From positions 1 through 39,598 of the forward strand of contig CALVZE010000006.1 of NCBI GenBank assembly GCA_944372445.1: 39,598 nt of DNA, in the 5' to 3' direction. A model generated the notes under the pieces. It searched no databases and was not told the DNA's origin. It was given only the letters and a program-made list of their open reading frames with translations. Made by a program: the position numbers and the translations under genes. Positions within the stretch are counted from its first letter, which is position 1, and the number at the start of each line of letters is the position of its first letter. The DNA comes from an uncultured Clostridia bacterium (lineage in GTDB: Bacteria; Bacillota; Clostridia; Christensenellales; UBA1242). Positions 25,971-34,188 of the stretch are shown piece by piece.

Positions 25971-28900
25971 ATGAGTGGAAAAATGAAAAGAATTTTAGTT
26001 TGTCTATTTTCTTTCCTTTTTGTAGGTTGTTCCATCGCTGGCGGAACAGTATTACTTTCAAACTCCTATATCAGCGATAATACCGGGGGGGGGGAATCGT
26101 CATCTCCCGAAAATGAAATAGAGAAAAACGCACCGACAAACACCGATTTTTGGACAGACGCTGGAAATTATGCTGACTCGTTTGCGGGAGGCGATGGAAC
26201 ATCAACAGATCCTTATCAAATTACAACAGCCGAGCAACTTGCGAGGTTGGCCTTCTTAATAAACGATTCTTCTACAAATTCTACATATAAATCGCTATAT
26301 TATGATGTAACTAGTGATATTGATTTATCCCTGCACTATTGGGAGCCGATAGGAAATAGGTCTTATAATTTTTCCGGTCACCTAAATGGTAAAGAACATG
26401 TTTTTACTGGGGTTTTTACGAATGTTGAAGGTAGTAACCAAGGGTTGTTCGGTTATTTACGTGGTGCTAACATTTGTAATTTAAGTATAGCAAATTCTGA
26501 AATTGTAGGAACATATTATGTTGGCTCGGTTGCAGGTTATGCTTCGAATACTACAATTTATAATTGTCATAACCGTAGCCCGATTGCTGGGGTATTTCAT
26601 TCGACAGTTAGTGATTCGTATATAGGCTCTGGCGGTGGAATTGTTGGGTATTTATCTGACTCTTCTTCCAAAGTATATAAATGTAGCAATTCTGGAACGC
26701 TAGATGGTGAAAGGGCTGGTGGAATAGTGGGTTATGCTACAGGTGATGCTCAAATTTATGACTGTTTTAACGAAGGTGTAAGAAATGTTGATAACAATAA
26801 GTTTGTAGGTGGAATAGCATACAAGATTAATTCCGCTGAAATTTATAATTGTTACAATACTGCTAGAATTAATGGATATGGCGCGGGAATAGTTTCGCAG
26901 GTTGAAAATGGTTCGGTTCAATATTGTTATAATACTGGAGTCATCGCAAACATAAACAGGTTTGGGGGCGGAATTGCACGTGAAGTTATTGGAAGTGGTA
27001 CTATATCAAATTGTTATAATACAGCGATTGTTTATGGCGGTGGCATAGTTGCAGATTTGACTTCTGGTGATGTTACTAAGTGTTACAATACAGGTAATAT
27101 TTATACAGACGGTGGCTTAGATTGCGGAGGAATAGTTGCGTGTTCAGAGGGAGATATTGGTTTTTATATAGCTAATTGCTATAATACTGGGACTATCACA
27201 CAAAAGGGAATAGGAAATGTTGGTGGCATTATTGGGAGCGGAGAAAACGGCTCTGTGCATCTCTCATACAACATAGGAGAAGTTGTAAATTATACAACTA
27301 TAAGTGTTTCCCATCCTGGAAGGACAGGGGGTATTATAGGAGAAAGTTATCATTGCAATATAATTAATTGTTTTGTTTTAAGTAATATAAGCACTAGATA
27401 TTTAGAGCCGGGTGCAATAGTAGGGTATCATTATGGTCAAGATGTTGATAATACTTCATATTATATAAGAAACTGTTATTGGGGTGGAGATTGTGCGCTT
27501 GAAAATGTTGTAGGTGCTTCATCAAGTTATGTTAGCGATTGTGGAACTTGCACTTTTGAGGATGCTAAAACCTTAACATGGTTTATACACGGCAAATGGT
27601 GTATTTCATATGAAACATATAAATGGAATTTTTTAACTACTTGGCAAATTGATAGTGATATAAATCAAGGTTATCCAACATTAAAATTTCCACAAGCAAT
27701 TAAACCAGATGCTTCAGAGCCAGATAATACATCAATTTTTTGGACTGATAACGGAATTTACGCAGATAGTTTTGCAGGTGGGGATGGAACAGAAGACAAT
27801 CCTTATTTAATTTCAACATCAGCACAACTCGCAAGGCTAGCATATTTAATTAACAATAGTAGCACAAATGCAGATTATAGAAACCTATATTATAAGCAAA
27901 CTACCAATCTTGATATGTCGGCTTATTGGTGGGATGCAATAGGAACTTCATCGGCTCGTTATTTTAGTGGAAACTTCGATGGTGGCGGGTTTACCATTTC
28001 AGGGCTCTACACACAATCAGGAATGACTTCAACTTATAATTATCAAGGATTGTTTGGATATGTACGAGGGATAAATAGTTCGTCTTATGCAGAAATTCAT
28101 GATGTAGGCATCATAGATTCAAATATACGCGGTTATGATTATGTGGGGGCTATATCGGGAGGGGCTGATAGGTATGTCATTATTAATAACTGTTATAATA
28201 AGGGAACGGTAACTGGCAATGATAGTATTGGTGGCATAGTAGGCGAAAGCTGGGGATATAGGCCTATCTCTACTACTGAGCACAATCAAATATATAATTG
28301 CTATAACGAAGGTGTTATAGTTGGAATAGATTATGTTGGAGGTATTGTTGGTCGCACTCATAGGACTGCGGTTTATAGTTGTTATAATTTGGGAGAAATA
28401 AATTCTAATGAGTATGTGGGAGGTATTATAGGTTGGGCTCAAGAAGATGCAATGATATATAATTGCCATAATATAGCAAAAATTTCAGGTGGAAGTGAAG
28501 TTGGTGGGATTGTAGGATCGTTTTCGTCAACCAGTAGCGATATTGATCTATACAATTCATATAACGAGGGTGAAATTATTGGCGTGCTCGATTGTGTGGG
28601 CGGAATTATAGGTAGCTTTAGTGATGGCTCTATCTACAATTGTTATAACAATGCCAACGTAACCAGTCGGGGTGGCGAATATATAGGTGGAATTGCTGGA
28701 GAGATGAATAGTGATGGCTCTATTTATTTGTGTTACAATAAAGGTAATATAAGCGGTTATAATACAGTTGGTGGAATTTTAGGAGAAATTCGTATTTCAA
28801 TCAACACTGAGGTAGTAAATAACTTTAATGTGGGTGCGGTAACTGCAAATGGAAGTTATGTTGGAGGTGTAATCGGCAGGTCTTCTCAAGATTATAATTA

Positions 28901-30332
28901 TTGCGGAGGAAATTGCACTGTTGACGTGAACGATGCAAACATTATGACAAACGCAAAAACACTTAGTTGGTATCAAGATAGTAGTAAATGGAGTCCGGAT
29001 TATACATGGGATTTTGATACTGTTTGGATGTTCGCAGAGGGGATAAATGATGGTTTTCCGATTTTTCGTGGATTTTTGATTGAAGTTACTTATTATTCAA
29101 ATTTTGGAAACAACGATATGCAAAGTGTTTACTTCAATCGAGGAGATAGTATAACTATTGAAGATACAAATTTATTTACTCGCACAGGCTATCACATCAA
29201 AAGCTGGAACACAATGGCGAATGGCGGTGGGCTGACTTATATGCCTGGTGATGTTTATCGAGGCAGCAATGGTTTGACGCTCTATGCTCAGTGGGAGGCT
29301 GAGATTTATACAATTACACTAAATAAAAATGGTGGAACTGGTGGCACAAGCACGATATATCTAAAATACGAAAGTGGTTGGTATTCTAATAGTTCTTGCA
29401 CAAATTCCATTACGTCAATCACAAAACCAACGTGCGCCGGGCTTACTTTTAATGGCTATAATACAGCACTAAATGGCACGGGAACAACTCTGATTGATGC
29501 CAATGGTGATATAATAGCAAGTGACACATTTTACTCTACCGATGATACAAAGACGATATACGCACAATGGCTAGCGAACAATAAGGCATACTTTGATGAT
29601 GAAGGTGGATATTGGTATGTAGAGTTGGGCAAAATGCCACAGAGCAAGGTGTCCGAATTATTAAAGTCAACATTATCTTCTAATTGGGCAAGCTTATCTA
29701 CTGGTGATATTTATTATTTCGCTGGGATGGCATTAACTTCAAAAGTGCATAACAGCAAAGAGTATTGTCAGTATAACGAAGAGTATTACTTAGTCATGCC
29801 GATTAGGTGGCGACTTGTATATTCGTCAAGTCAAACCTCTGGTTACGGCACAACGACCGATACACTTGCAGTTATGGATGAGATTGTCTATGTTGACGCC
29901 TTTTCAGATAGTTACATCGGAGCGGGTGCGGGTTATTCAAGTGAAAGCGTGACGGAGTTTATGAAAAATCAAATTGATAGTTCATACCTAGTAAGCGAAA
30001 GTAAGAGTATGTCGACCTTTGGCTCGACTTCGCTTAATGGCACTGCGAAGAGTGTGTCCGGTAATATGTTTGTGGCGTCATATGATGACCTTTCGAATTT
30101 TACAACAAACAAAAATGGAACGGAAAAGCTTGGAAAGATCAAGTTTTCAGACCTAACAAAAGACTACCTTAGAGCAAATGGCAAAGATACACTATATTAC
30201 ACACGCGACCTAGGGAAAAGCTATAATCACATCTACTGCATGAACGCCAACGGCGACAGGGTGCAGTATAAGGCACAAAACTATTTCGGCGTGCAGTTTA
30301 CGATTAAAGTGACGGAATACGCCTGCATTTAG
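25971..30332 (+). CDS. GLUG/InlB-repeat surface lipoprotein with a poly-G tract (1453 aa)
   Basis: ATG 25971 follows AAAGGAG. The N-terminus is a lipoprotein-like signal (KRILVCLFSFLFVGCSIAGG). Directly after it, codons 39-42 contain ten consecutive G (26085-26094), a slippage-prone tract. Two homologous modules follow, starting with FWTD(A/N)G at Phe60 and Phe590, about 530 residues apart. Each has the leader YADSFAGGDGT..(D/N)PY.I.T..QLARLA and about ten GLUG-type turns (GGI(V/I)G ... I-Y-N-C-Y-N-x-G), with a Cys at the same place in most turns. Residues about 1038-1113 and 1113-1202 look like InlB B-repeats ending in LYAQWEAE and IYAQWLAN. Residues about 1203-1453 resemble a DUF6273-like domain (YVELGKMPQ ... 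MPIRWRLV). It is likely a cell-surface adhesin-like protein; the function is inferred. A paralogue starts at 39513. Confidence 0.9.
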   Translation: MSGKMKRILVCLFSFLFVGCSIAGGTVLLSNSYISDNTGGGESSSPENEIEKNAPTNTDFWTDAGNYADSFAGGDGTSTDPYQITTAEQLARLAFLINDSSTNSTYKSLYYDVTSDIDLSLHYWEPIGNRSYNFSGHLNGKEHVFTGVFTNVEGSNQGLFGYLRGANICNLSIANSEIVGTYYVGSVAGYASNTTIYNCHNRSPIAGVFHSTVSDSYIGSGGGIVGYLSDSSSKVYKCSNSGTLDGERAGGIVGYATGDAQIYDCFNEGVRNVDNNKFVGGIAYKINSAEIYNCYNTARINGYGAGIVSQVENGSVQYCYNTGVIANINRFGGGIAREVIGSGTISNCYNTAIVYGGGIVADLTSGDVTKCYNTGNIYTDGGLDCGGIVACSEGDIGFYIANCYNTGTITQKGIGNVGGIIGSGENGSVHLSYNIGEVVNYTTISVSHPGRTGGIIGESYHCNIINCFVLSNISTRYLEPGAIVGYHYGQDVDNTSYYIRNCYWGGDCALENVVGASSSYVSDCGTCTFEDAKTLTWFIHGKWCISYETYKWNFLTTWQIDSDINQGYPTLKFPQAIKPDASEPDNTSIFWTDNGIYADSFAGGDGTEDNPYLISTSAQLARLAYLINNSSTNADYRNLYYKQTTNLDMSAYWWDAIGTSSARYFSGNFDGGGFTISGLYTQSGMTSTYNYQGLFGYVRGINSSSYAEIHDVGIIDSNIRGYDYVGAISGGADRYVIINNCYNKGTVTGNDSIGGIVGESWGYRPISTTEHNQIYNCYNEGVIVGIDYVGGIVGRTHRTAVYSCYNLGEINSNEYVGGIIGWAQEDAMIYNCHNIAKISGGSEVGGIVGSFSSTSSDIDLYNSYNEGEIIGVLDCVGGIIGSFSDGSIYNCYNNANVTSRGGEYIGGIAGEMNSDGSIYLCYNKGNISGYNTVGGILGEIRISINTEVVNNFNVGAVTANGSYVGGVIGRSSQDYNYCGGNCTVDVNDANIMTNAKTLSWYQDSSKWSPDYTWDFDTVWMFAEGINDGFPIFRGFLIEVTYYSNFGNNDMQSVYFNRGDSITIEDTNLFTRTGYHIKSWNTMANGGGLTYMPGDVYRGSNGLTLYAQWEAEIYTITLNKNGGTGGTSTIYLKYESGWYSNSSCTNSITSITKPTCAGLTFNGYNTALNGTGTTLIDANGDIIASDTFYSTDDTKTIYAQWLANNKAYFDDEGGYWYVELGKMPQSKVSELLKSTLSSNWASLSTGDIYYFAGMALTSKVHNSKEYCQYNEEYYLVMPIRWRLVYSSSQTSGYGTTTDTLAVMDEIVYVDAFSDSYIGAGAGYSSESVTEFMKNQIDSSYLVSESKSMSTFGSTSLNGTAKSVSGNMFVASYDDLSNFTTNKNGTEKLGKIKFSDLTKDYLRANGKDTLYYTRDLGKSYNHIYCMNANGDRVQYKAQNYFGVQFTIKVTEYACI
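26085..26094 (+). repeat. G10 homopolymer tract inside a coding region
   Basis: Ten G in a row encode Gly39-Gly41 and the first base of Glu42, just behind the signal peptide. Gain or loss of one G would frameshift the rest of the 1453-aa protein. Confidence 0.9.
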
Positions 30333-30364
30333 GACAGACACCAACTACGCATAACGGAGAAAAT

Positions 30365-30394
30365 AAACATGCTAGCAAATTGCTAGCATGTTTT
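30365..30394 (+). terminator. rho-independent terminator of the 1453-aa protein gene
   Basis: AAACATGCTAGC at 30365-30376 pairs with GCTAGCATGTTT at 30382-30393 across a short AAATT loop, ending in a T tract. It begins 33 bp after the stop. Confidence 0.85.
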
Positions 30395-30720
30395 ATATAC
30401 GAATTAGACACAATCTATGAGATTCTTCGACGGCGGACACATGCTGGGCCCCCGAAAAATGCTTGCCATTTTTTGGGAAAAGGAGCAAACAAACGAATGG
30501 TAAGCGTTTTGGCACTCATGCCTAAACGCGAAATGAAGTGCAGTTTGCGACGTCGCTCAGAATGACAGTATAGGTTTGATTTATGAGATGTTTCGACAGC
30601 GTAGCGTTCAGCTACTTACTCAGAATGATAAAAGAGTTAAGCATAAGAAACATCAAGCGTCTAGGCATTGCTTGGTTGAAGGATTTCAAAGGAAACGGCT
30701 TGATTTCGAAGTCTTAAAAT
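30395..30720. repeat. composite block of dispersed structured repeats, block C
   Basis: The stretch holds TGAGATTCTTCGACGGCGG at 30418-30436, a hairpin CCCGAAAAATG/CATTTTTTGGG near 30451-30477, the TAAG-stem-CGAAA module at 30481-30555 ending in CTCAGAATGAC, and a second TGAGATGTTTCGACAGCG element at 30584-30630 with a GTAGC/GCTAC hairpin and CAGAATGA end. Short frames here match frames in the other blocks only because the DNA repeats; I do not call genes. Confidence 0.7.
30481..30555 (+). repeat. TAAG-stem-CGAAA hairpin module, copy 2
   Basis: AGGAGCAAACAA, then GAATGGTAAG, then the stem GCGTTT-T-GGC (30504-30513)/GCC-T-AAACGC (30520-30529), then GAAATGAAGTGCAGTTTGC. The flanks match copy 1 almost exactly, while the stem sequence is different but still pairs. 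Confidence 0.75.
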
Positions 30721-30744
30721 ACACTTTTTTTCATATATTAATTT

Positions 30745-30885
30745 ATGAAAAAGTTGAAGTCATATGGTGAGTCATATGAAACTATAAAAAAGGGTTATAA
30801 GGTTAAACTCAGAATTGTTTTACCTCTCTTTTTTATTATATCCTTTTTCATTGTTCTCGTTTGTAGGCTTTTTGGTATAGGTTAG
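30745..30885 (+). CDS. possible 46-aa single-pass membrane peptide
   Basis: An ATG frame encodes a Lys-rich N-terminal half (MKKLKSYGESYETIKKGYKV) followed by a hydrophobic stretch of about 18 residues (VLPLFFIISFFIVLVC) and RLFGIG. The charge pattern suits a single membrane span with the N-terminus inside. It lies 88 bp before the M50 protease gene. Against it: no Shine-Dalgarno site and no clear promoter, whereas most other genes here have AAGGAG-type sites. A weak hairpin (30801-30823) followed by CTCTTTTTT lies within it and could instead be a terminator. Confidence 0.3.
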   Translation: MKKLKSYGESYETIKKGYKVKLRIVLPLFFIISFFIVLVCRLFGIG

Positions 30886-30973
30886 TGAATTTGTTTTCAG
30901 TTTCTTCTTTTAATTGAGGTTAAATAATGCAAAAAATTTAAGCTTAAAAAATAAGGATTAAAAAAGGTAAAAA

Positions 30974-31855
30974 ATGGAAAATTTGTTAAAAAATACAATA
31001 AAAATTAAAAAAAATAGCAAATTTGGAGTAAATCCTGCCATTTTTCTTATTCTTTTATGGCTTATTTTTAATTTTGGATTGATAATTTTTTTTAGTTATT
31101 TAACCGCTATCGTTTTGCATGAGCTTGGACACTATTTTATGGCGAAAGCTTTTGGATATAGCCTTTCAAAATTTTCACTTTCGCCTTACGGTGTCAGTCT
31201 TTCTTATTATGGTGAGGAGCTTGAAGAGCGTGATGATATATTTATTGCCTTGGCAGGACCTTTAACAAATATAGTTTGTTCACTTTTATGTTTGGCGCTT
31301 TGGTGGATTTTTCCTGTTTCGTATATTTTCCTTTCGCCGTTCGTTGAGGTTAGTTTGGTTATTGCGCTTTTCAATCTCTTGCCTGCATATCCGCTTGACG
31401 GCGGAAGAGTTTTCGTATCTTTTTGTGCTAAGTTTATGGAAAGAAAAAAGGCGATAAAATTGACAATGATTTTTAATTTATTGTTTGCCTTTTTCTTCTT
31501 TATCATTTTTATAGTTTTATGTTTTATTAATTTTAATCCAACATATCTCCTTTTTGCTGTGTTTTTAATTTTAGGTCTCTTAGATTTGAATTTTTTAAGT
31601 AAATATGAAAAGATTTCCGCTTTTAACAAAAGTTTTAAAAATTTTTCCAAACCTAGAATTTATATAATTGATGAAAATGTTACTCTTAAATCTATGTTAA
31701 GGCGGGTGAGAAAAAATCGAACTTGTCTGTTTATTTTGATTAAAGAAAATGGAAAGAGTATTTTGTTAAGCGATGAGGCGATATTAAAAATTTCGCTAAA
31801 AACGGACATTAACGCAAAAATCTCTGATTTGTTCCGAAAAAGTGTGAATAAATAA
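30974..31855 (+). CDS. M50-family (site-2 protease/SpoIVFB-like) membrane metalloprotease
   Basis: Intramembrane zinc metalloprotease, 293 aa. The HExxH motif is HELGH with His49, Glu50 and His53 inside a hydrophobic segment, and the third zinc ligand lies in PLDGG with Asp142. Four or more membrane spans are visible (about 20-45, 85-130, 160-205), after which a soluble C-terminal tail of about 75 residues (IIDENVTLKSMLRRVRKN...LLSDEAILK) resembles the tail of SpoIVFB. Such enzymes cut membrane-bound regulators; in spore formers SpoIVFB activates sigma-K. The context gives no proof of a sporulation role. The ribosome site is weak (AAAAGG before ATG 30974). It converges on pyk. Confidence 0.88.
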   Translation: MENLLKNTIKIKKNSKFGVNPAIFLILLWLIFNFGLIIFFSYLTAIVLHELGHYFMAKAFGYSLSKFSLSPYGVSLSYYGEELEERDDIFIALAGPLTNIVCSLLCLALWWIFPVSYIFLSPFVEVSLVIALFNLLPAYPLDGGRVFVSFCAKFMERKKAIKLTMIFNLLFAFFFFIIFIVLCFINFNPTYLLFAVFLILGLLDLNFLSKYEKISAFNKSFKNFSKPRIYIIDENVTLKSMLRRVRKNRTCLFILIKENGKSILLSDEAILKISLKTDINAKISDLFRKSVNK

Positions 31856-31893
31856 AATATTTTTTGCTTTTGACTAATTTTATTATAAAAAAA

Positions 31894-31921
31894 GATATAT
31901 TGTTTTCAATATATCCTTTTT
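31894..31921. terminator. bidirectional terminator between the M50 protease gene and pyk
   Basis: GATATATTG at 31894-31902 pairs with CAATATATC at 31907-31915 over a TTTT loop. An A run precedes and a T run follows, so it serves both convergent genes. Confidence 0.8.
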
Positions 31922-31998
31922 CATTTATTGTCTAAGTTTAGCATATTTTACCTTTATCAGTTTTGATAGGCAACATCTTTTGAAGTTTCAAAACCATG

Positions 31999-33396
31999 TT
32001 ATTTAATCTTTTTGACCATTAAGAGGTTGCTACCGCTCATGCCAGCCTTTCCTCCCGTTTGCACAATTTTATCTCCACTTTTAACAAGTTTTGTGTCAAT
32101 TGTGTGTGCTAAGCCATGTTTTAACACATCTTCCATATTCTTGTATTTTTGTTCAAGCACAGGAACAACACCGTATAATATGCTCATTTGATAATAAGTT
32201 TTGCTTGTTGGGGTGCAGGCTATGATTGGAATTTGCGGTCGGAACCTGCTAACATTTTTCGCTGTCAGTCCTGTCTTTGTTCCTACATTTATGGCTTTTA
32301 CATTTTCCGTTTGTGCCAAGCTACAAACGGCGTAGCCGATACTTGCGGTTGTGTTATGTGTTTTAAAATCGACAGGCTCGAATTTTAAGTGTGCTTCCAT
32401 TTCCTCCGCAATTTTGCGCATTGCCATTACGCTTTCAACAGGATACTTACCAGAAGCGGTTTCACCTGACAGCATGATCGCGGTGGTTCCGTCAAATATT
32501 GCATTGGCGACATCGCTTACTTCTGCTCGTGTTGGGCGGATGTTGTAAATCATACTTTCAAGCATTTGGGTGGCAGTTATAGATATTTTTCCTTGTTCAT
32601 TGCATTTTTTTATAAACTCTTTTTGTAGTAGTGGAAGCTTCATAAATTCTATCTCCACTCCTAAATCTCCTCTTGCCACCATAATGCCATCGCATAAACT
32701 TAAAATTTTATCAAAGTTTTTAACGCCATCTACACTTTCGATTTTGGCTATTAAAAGCGGTGTGGTGAATTTTATTTCTTTTAAATAATTGATGACATCT
32801 CTAATATCGTTGGCGCTACTTACAAAGGACAATGAAAGAAAATCGGCGTTCATTTCTTTTGCAAACATTAAATCAGCCTTATCTTGCGCGCTTAGGTATG
32901 GCATGTCGGTTTTTACGCCAGGGATATTTATGCTTTTGTGGTTTGAAAGCGTTCCGCTTGTCATAATATCGCAGATACAATCTGTGCTTGTCAATTTTTT
33001 TACTTGAAGTTCAATCACGCCATCGTTTAAAAGAATTTTGTTGCCCTTTTTTAATATTTTTGGAAGGTTTTTGTAGGTAACGGCAACTTCTTTTTCGTTT
33101 CCTAACACCGCTCTTGTCGTGAGTGTAAATTCATCACCTTTGTTAAGAAAAACGCTACCATTTTCAAAATCGCGCACTCTTATCTCTGGACCTTTTGTGT
33201 CTATCATTATGCCAATTGAAACTCTAAGTTTCTCGCGCACACACTTCACTTTGTCAATCATGGACTTATGAGATTCGTGGGTGCCGTGGCTCATGTTAAA
33301 TCTAGCAACATTCATGCCATTTAGTGCCATTTTTTCTAGTATTTCCACATCGTCACAGCTGGGACCGATGGAACAAACAATCTTTGTCTTATTCAT
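31999..33396 (-). CDS. pyk: pyruvate kinase
   Basis: Glycolytic enzyme transferring phosphate from phosphoenolpyruvate to ADP, cytoplasmic. The 465-aa protein has the N-terminal ARFNMSHGTH at 31-40 (Arg32, Asn34), MIDTKGPEIRV at 64-74, the catalytic lysine region IAKIES with Lys218, the metal/PEP motif MVARGDLGVE at 239-248, and ITATQMLESM at 273-282 followed by PTRAEVSDVANA and SGETASGKYP. It ends after the standard C-terminal domain and lacks the extra PEP-utiliser domain found in many Bacillus-type enzymes. On the minus strand AGAGG lies before ATG at 33396. It is a single gene with its own promoter. Confidence 0.98.
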   Translation of the reverse strand: MNKTKIVCSIGPSCDDVEILEKMALNGMNVARFNMSHGTHESHKSMIDKVKCVREKLRVSIGIMIDTKGPEIRVRDFENGSVFLNKGDEFTLTTRAVLGNEKEVAVTYKNLPKILKKGNKILLNDGVIELQVKKLTSTDCICDIMTSGTLSNHKSINIPGVKTDMPYLSAQDKADLMFAKEMNADFLSLSFVSSANDIRDVINYLKEIKFTTPLLIAKIESVDGVKNFDKILSLCDGIMVARGDLGVEIEFMKLPLLQKEFIKKCNEQGKISITATQMLESMIYNIRPTRAEVSDVANAIFDGTTAIMLSGETASGKYPVESVMAMRKIAEEMEAHLKFEPVDFKTHNTTASIGYAVCSLAQTENVKAINVGTKTGLTAKNVSRFRPQIPIIACTPTSKTYYQMSILYGVVPVLEQKYKNMEDVLKHGLAHTIDTKLVKSGDKIVQTGGKAGMSGSNLLMVKKIK

Positions 33397-33418
33397 AAAA
33401 TACCTCTTTTTCTTTTAT

Positions 33419-33447
33419 ATGATAGCAAAATGAATAAAAAAACGCAA
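33419..33447 (-). promoter_or_regulatory. pyk promoter
   Basis: Read on the minus strand: TTGCGT (33447-33442), a 17-bp spacer and TATCAT (33424-33419), about 22 bp before the start codon. Confidence 0.5.
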
Positions 33448-33548
33448 ACAATTTCCTTTGTAATTTGCTCGTTGTAAAGAGAAAGGTTGCGAGTTGTTGT
33501 TTACTACACAAAAATTTAGGAAAAGTTTATGAAAAAACTAAAAAATAG

Positions 33549-33577
33549 TTGTATTATTTAAAGTTTTGTGCTAAAAT
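33549..33577 (+). promoter_or_regulatory. promoter of the small membrane protein-secG-rnr unit
   Basis: TTGTAT at 33549-33554, a 17-bp spacer and TAAAAT at 33572-33577. It lies 20 bp before ATG 33598; the next two genes follow with gaps of 17 and 1 bp. Confidence 0.55.
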
Positions 33578-33597
33578 ACCTTAGCAAGGAGTTTTAT

Positions 33598-33831
33598 ATG
33601 AGTATGCTTTGCAACCTTTGGACAGATTTTCAAGATTGGATATCGCATGGTTGGTCGGATGTAACTTTCTATATTGTCATATCAATTTTGACCATTCTTG
33701 GGTTACTCGCTCTCAGCACGTTTGTTAAAGGCTCTTACAATAAAGAGGGGAAGATTAAATGGCTGAAACTTGTTGGAAGTATCATCTGTCTCGCCGTTGT
33801 TACGGTGCTTTGTGTTGCAAAATTTGCTTAA
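33598..33831 (+). CDS. small two-span membrane protein, 77 aa
   Basis: The start is ATG 33598 with AAGGAG just upstream; an in-frame GTG at 33568 overlaps the promoter and is rejected. The product has two likely membrane spans, about 24-43 (FYIVISILTILGLLALSTFV) and 54-76, joined by a short basic loop (KGSYNKEGKIK). It is the first gene of a unit with secG and rnr, and its hairpin-of-two-helices layout is like SecG, but I see no sequence signature that would assign it to that family. Confidence 0.75.
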   Translation: MSMLCNLWTDFQDWISHGWSDVTFYIVISILTILGLLALSTFVKGSYNKEGKIKWLKLVGSIICLAVVTVLCVAKFA

Positions 33832-33848
33832 ATTAAAGGAGATTTATT

Positions 33849-34187
33849 ATGGACGGACAAACGCAAATTCCTCTTTGGATATCACAATCTTTTCCTATTA
33901 TTAGGATTGTGCTTTTTTGCTTAATTTTTGCTTGCGCAATCATTATGATTATTGCAATATTATTTCAATCAGAAGACGCAGGTAGCACAGAATCAATCAC
34001 CGGTATCAAAGAAAGTTATTATGCTCAAAACAAGGGCAGTTCAAGAGATGGAAAACTTAAACTTATCACCACAATTATGGCTATTGTGATTTTTGTTTGT
34101 GCTATTCTTTACTTTGTTACCCTAATTCCTTTTGGTGGGGCTGAGTCTGAAGCATCTGCAATAGTAGCAAGTTTATTAGGAGCTTAG
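33849..34187 (+). CDS. secG: preprotein translocase subunit SecG
   Basis: Small subunit of the SecYEG channel that assists protein export across the membrane. The 112-aa protein has two membrane spans (about 17-38 and 66-92) flanking the typical SecG loop with LFQSEDAGSTESITG, which matches the family pattern LLQ.....GLSGAFGG in position though not closely in sequence. It is longer than B. subtilis SecG (about 76 aa) by a C-terminal extension. ATG 33849 follows AAAGGAG. The position directly before rnr and smpB is the classical Bacillota arrangement and supports the call. Confidence 0.85.
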   Translation: MDGQTQIPLWISQSFPIIRIVLFCLIFACAIIMIIAILFQSEDAGSTESITGIKESYYAQNKGSSRDGKLKLITTIMAIVIFVCAILYFVTLIPFGGAESEASAIVASLLGA

Positions 34188-34188
34188 A

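Noticed and set aside
30380-30565. 61-codon plus-strand reading frame
   Set aside because: It starts inside the terminator of the surface protein gene and continues through repeat block C; no expression signals.
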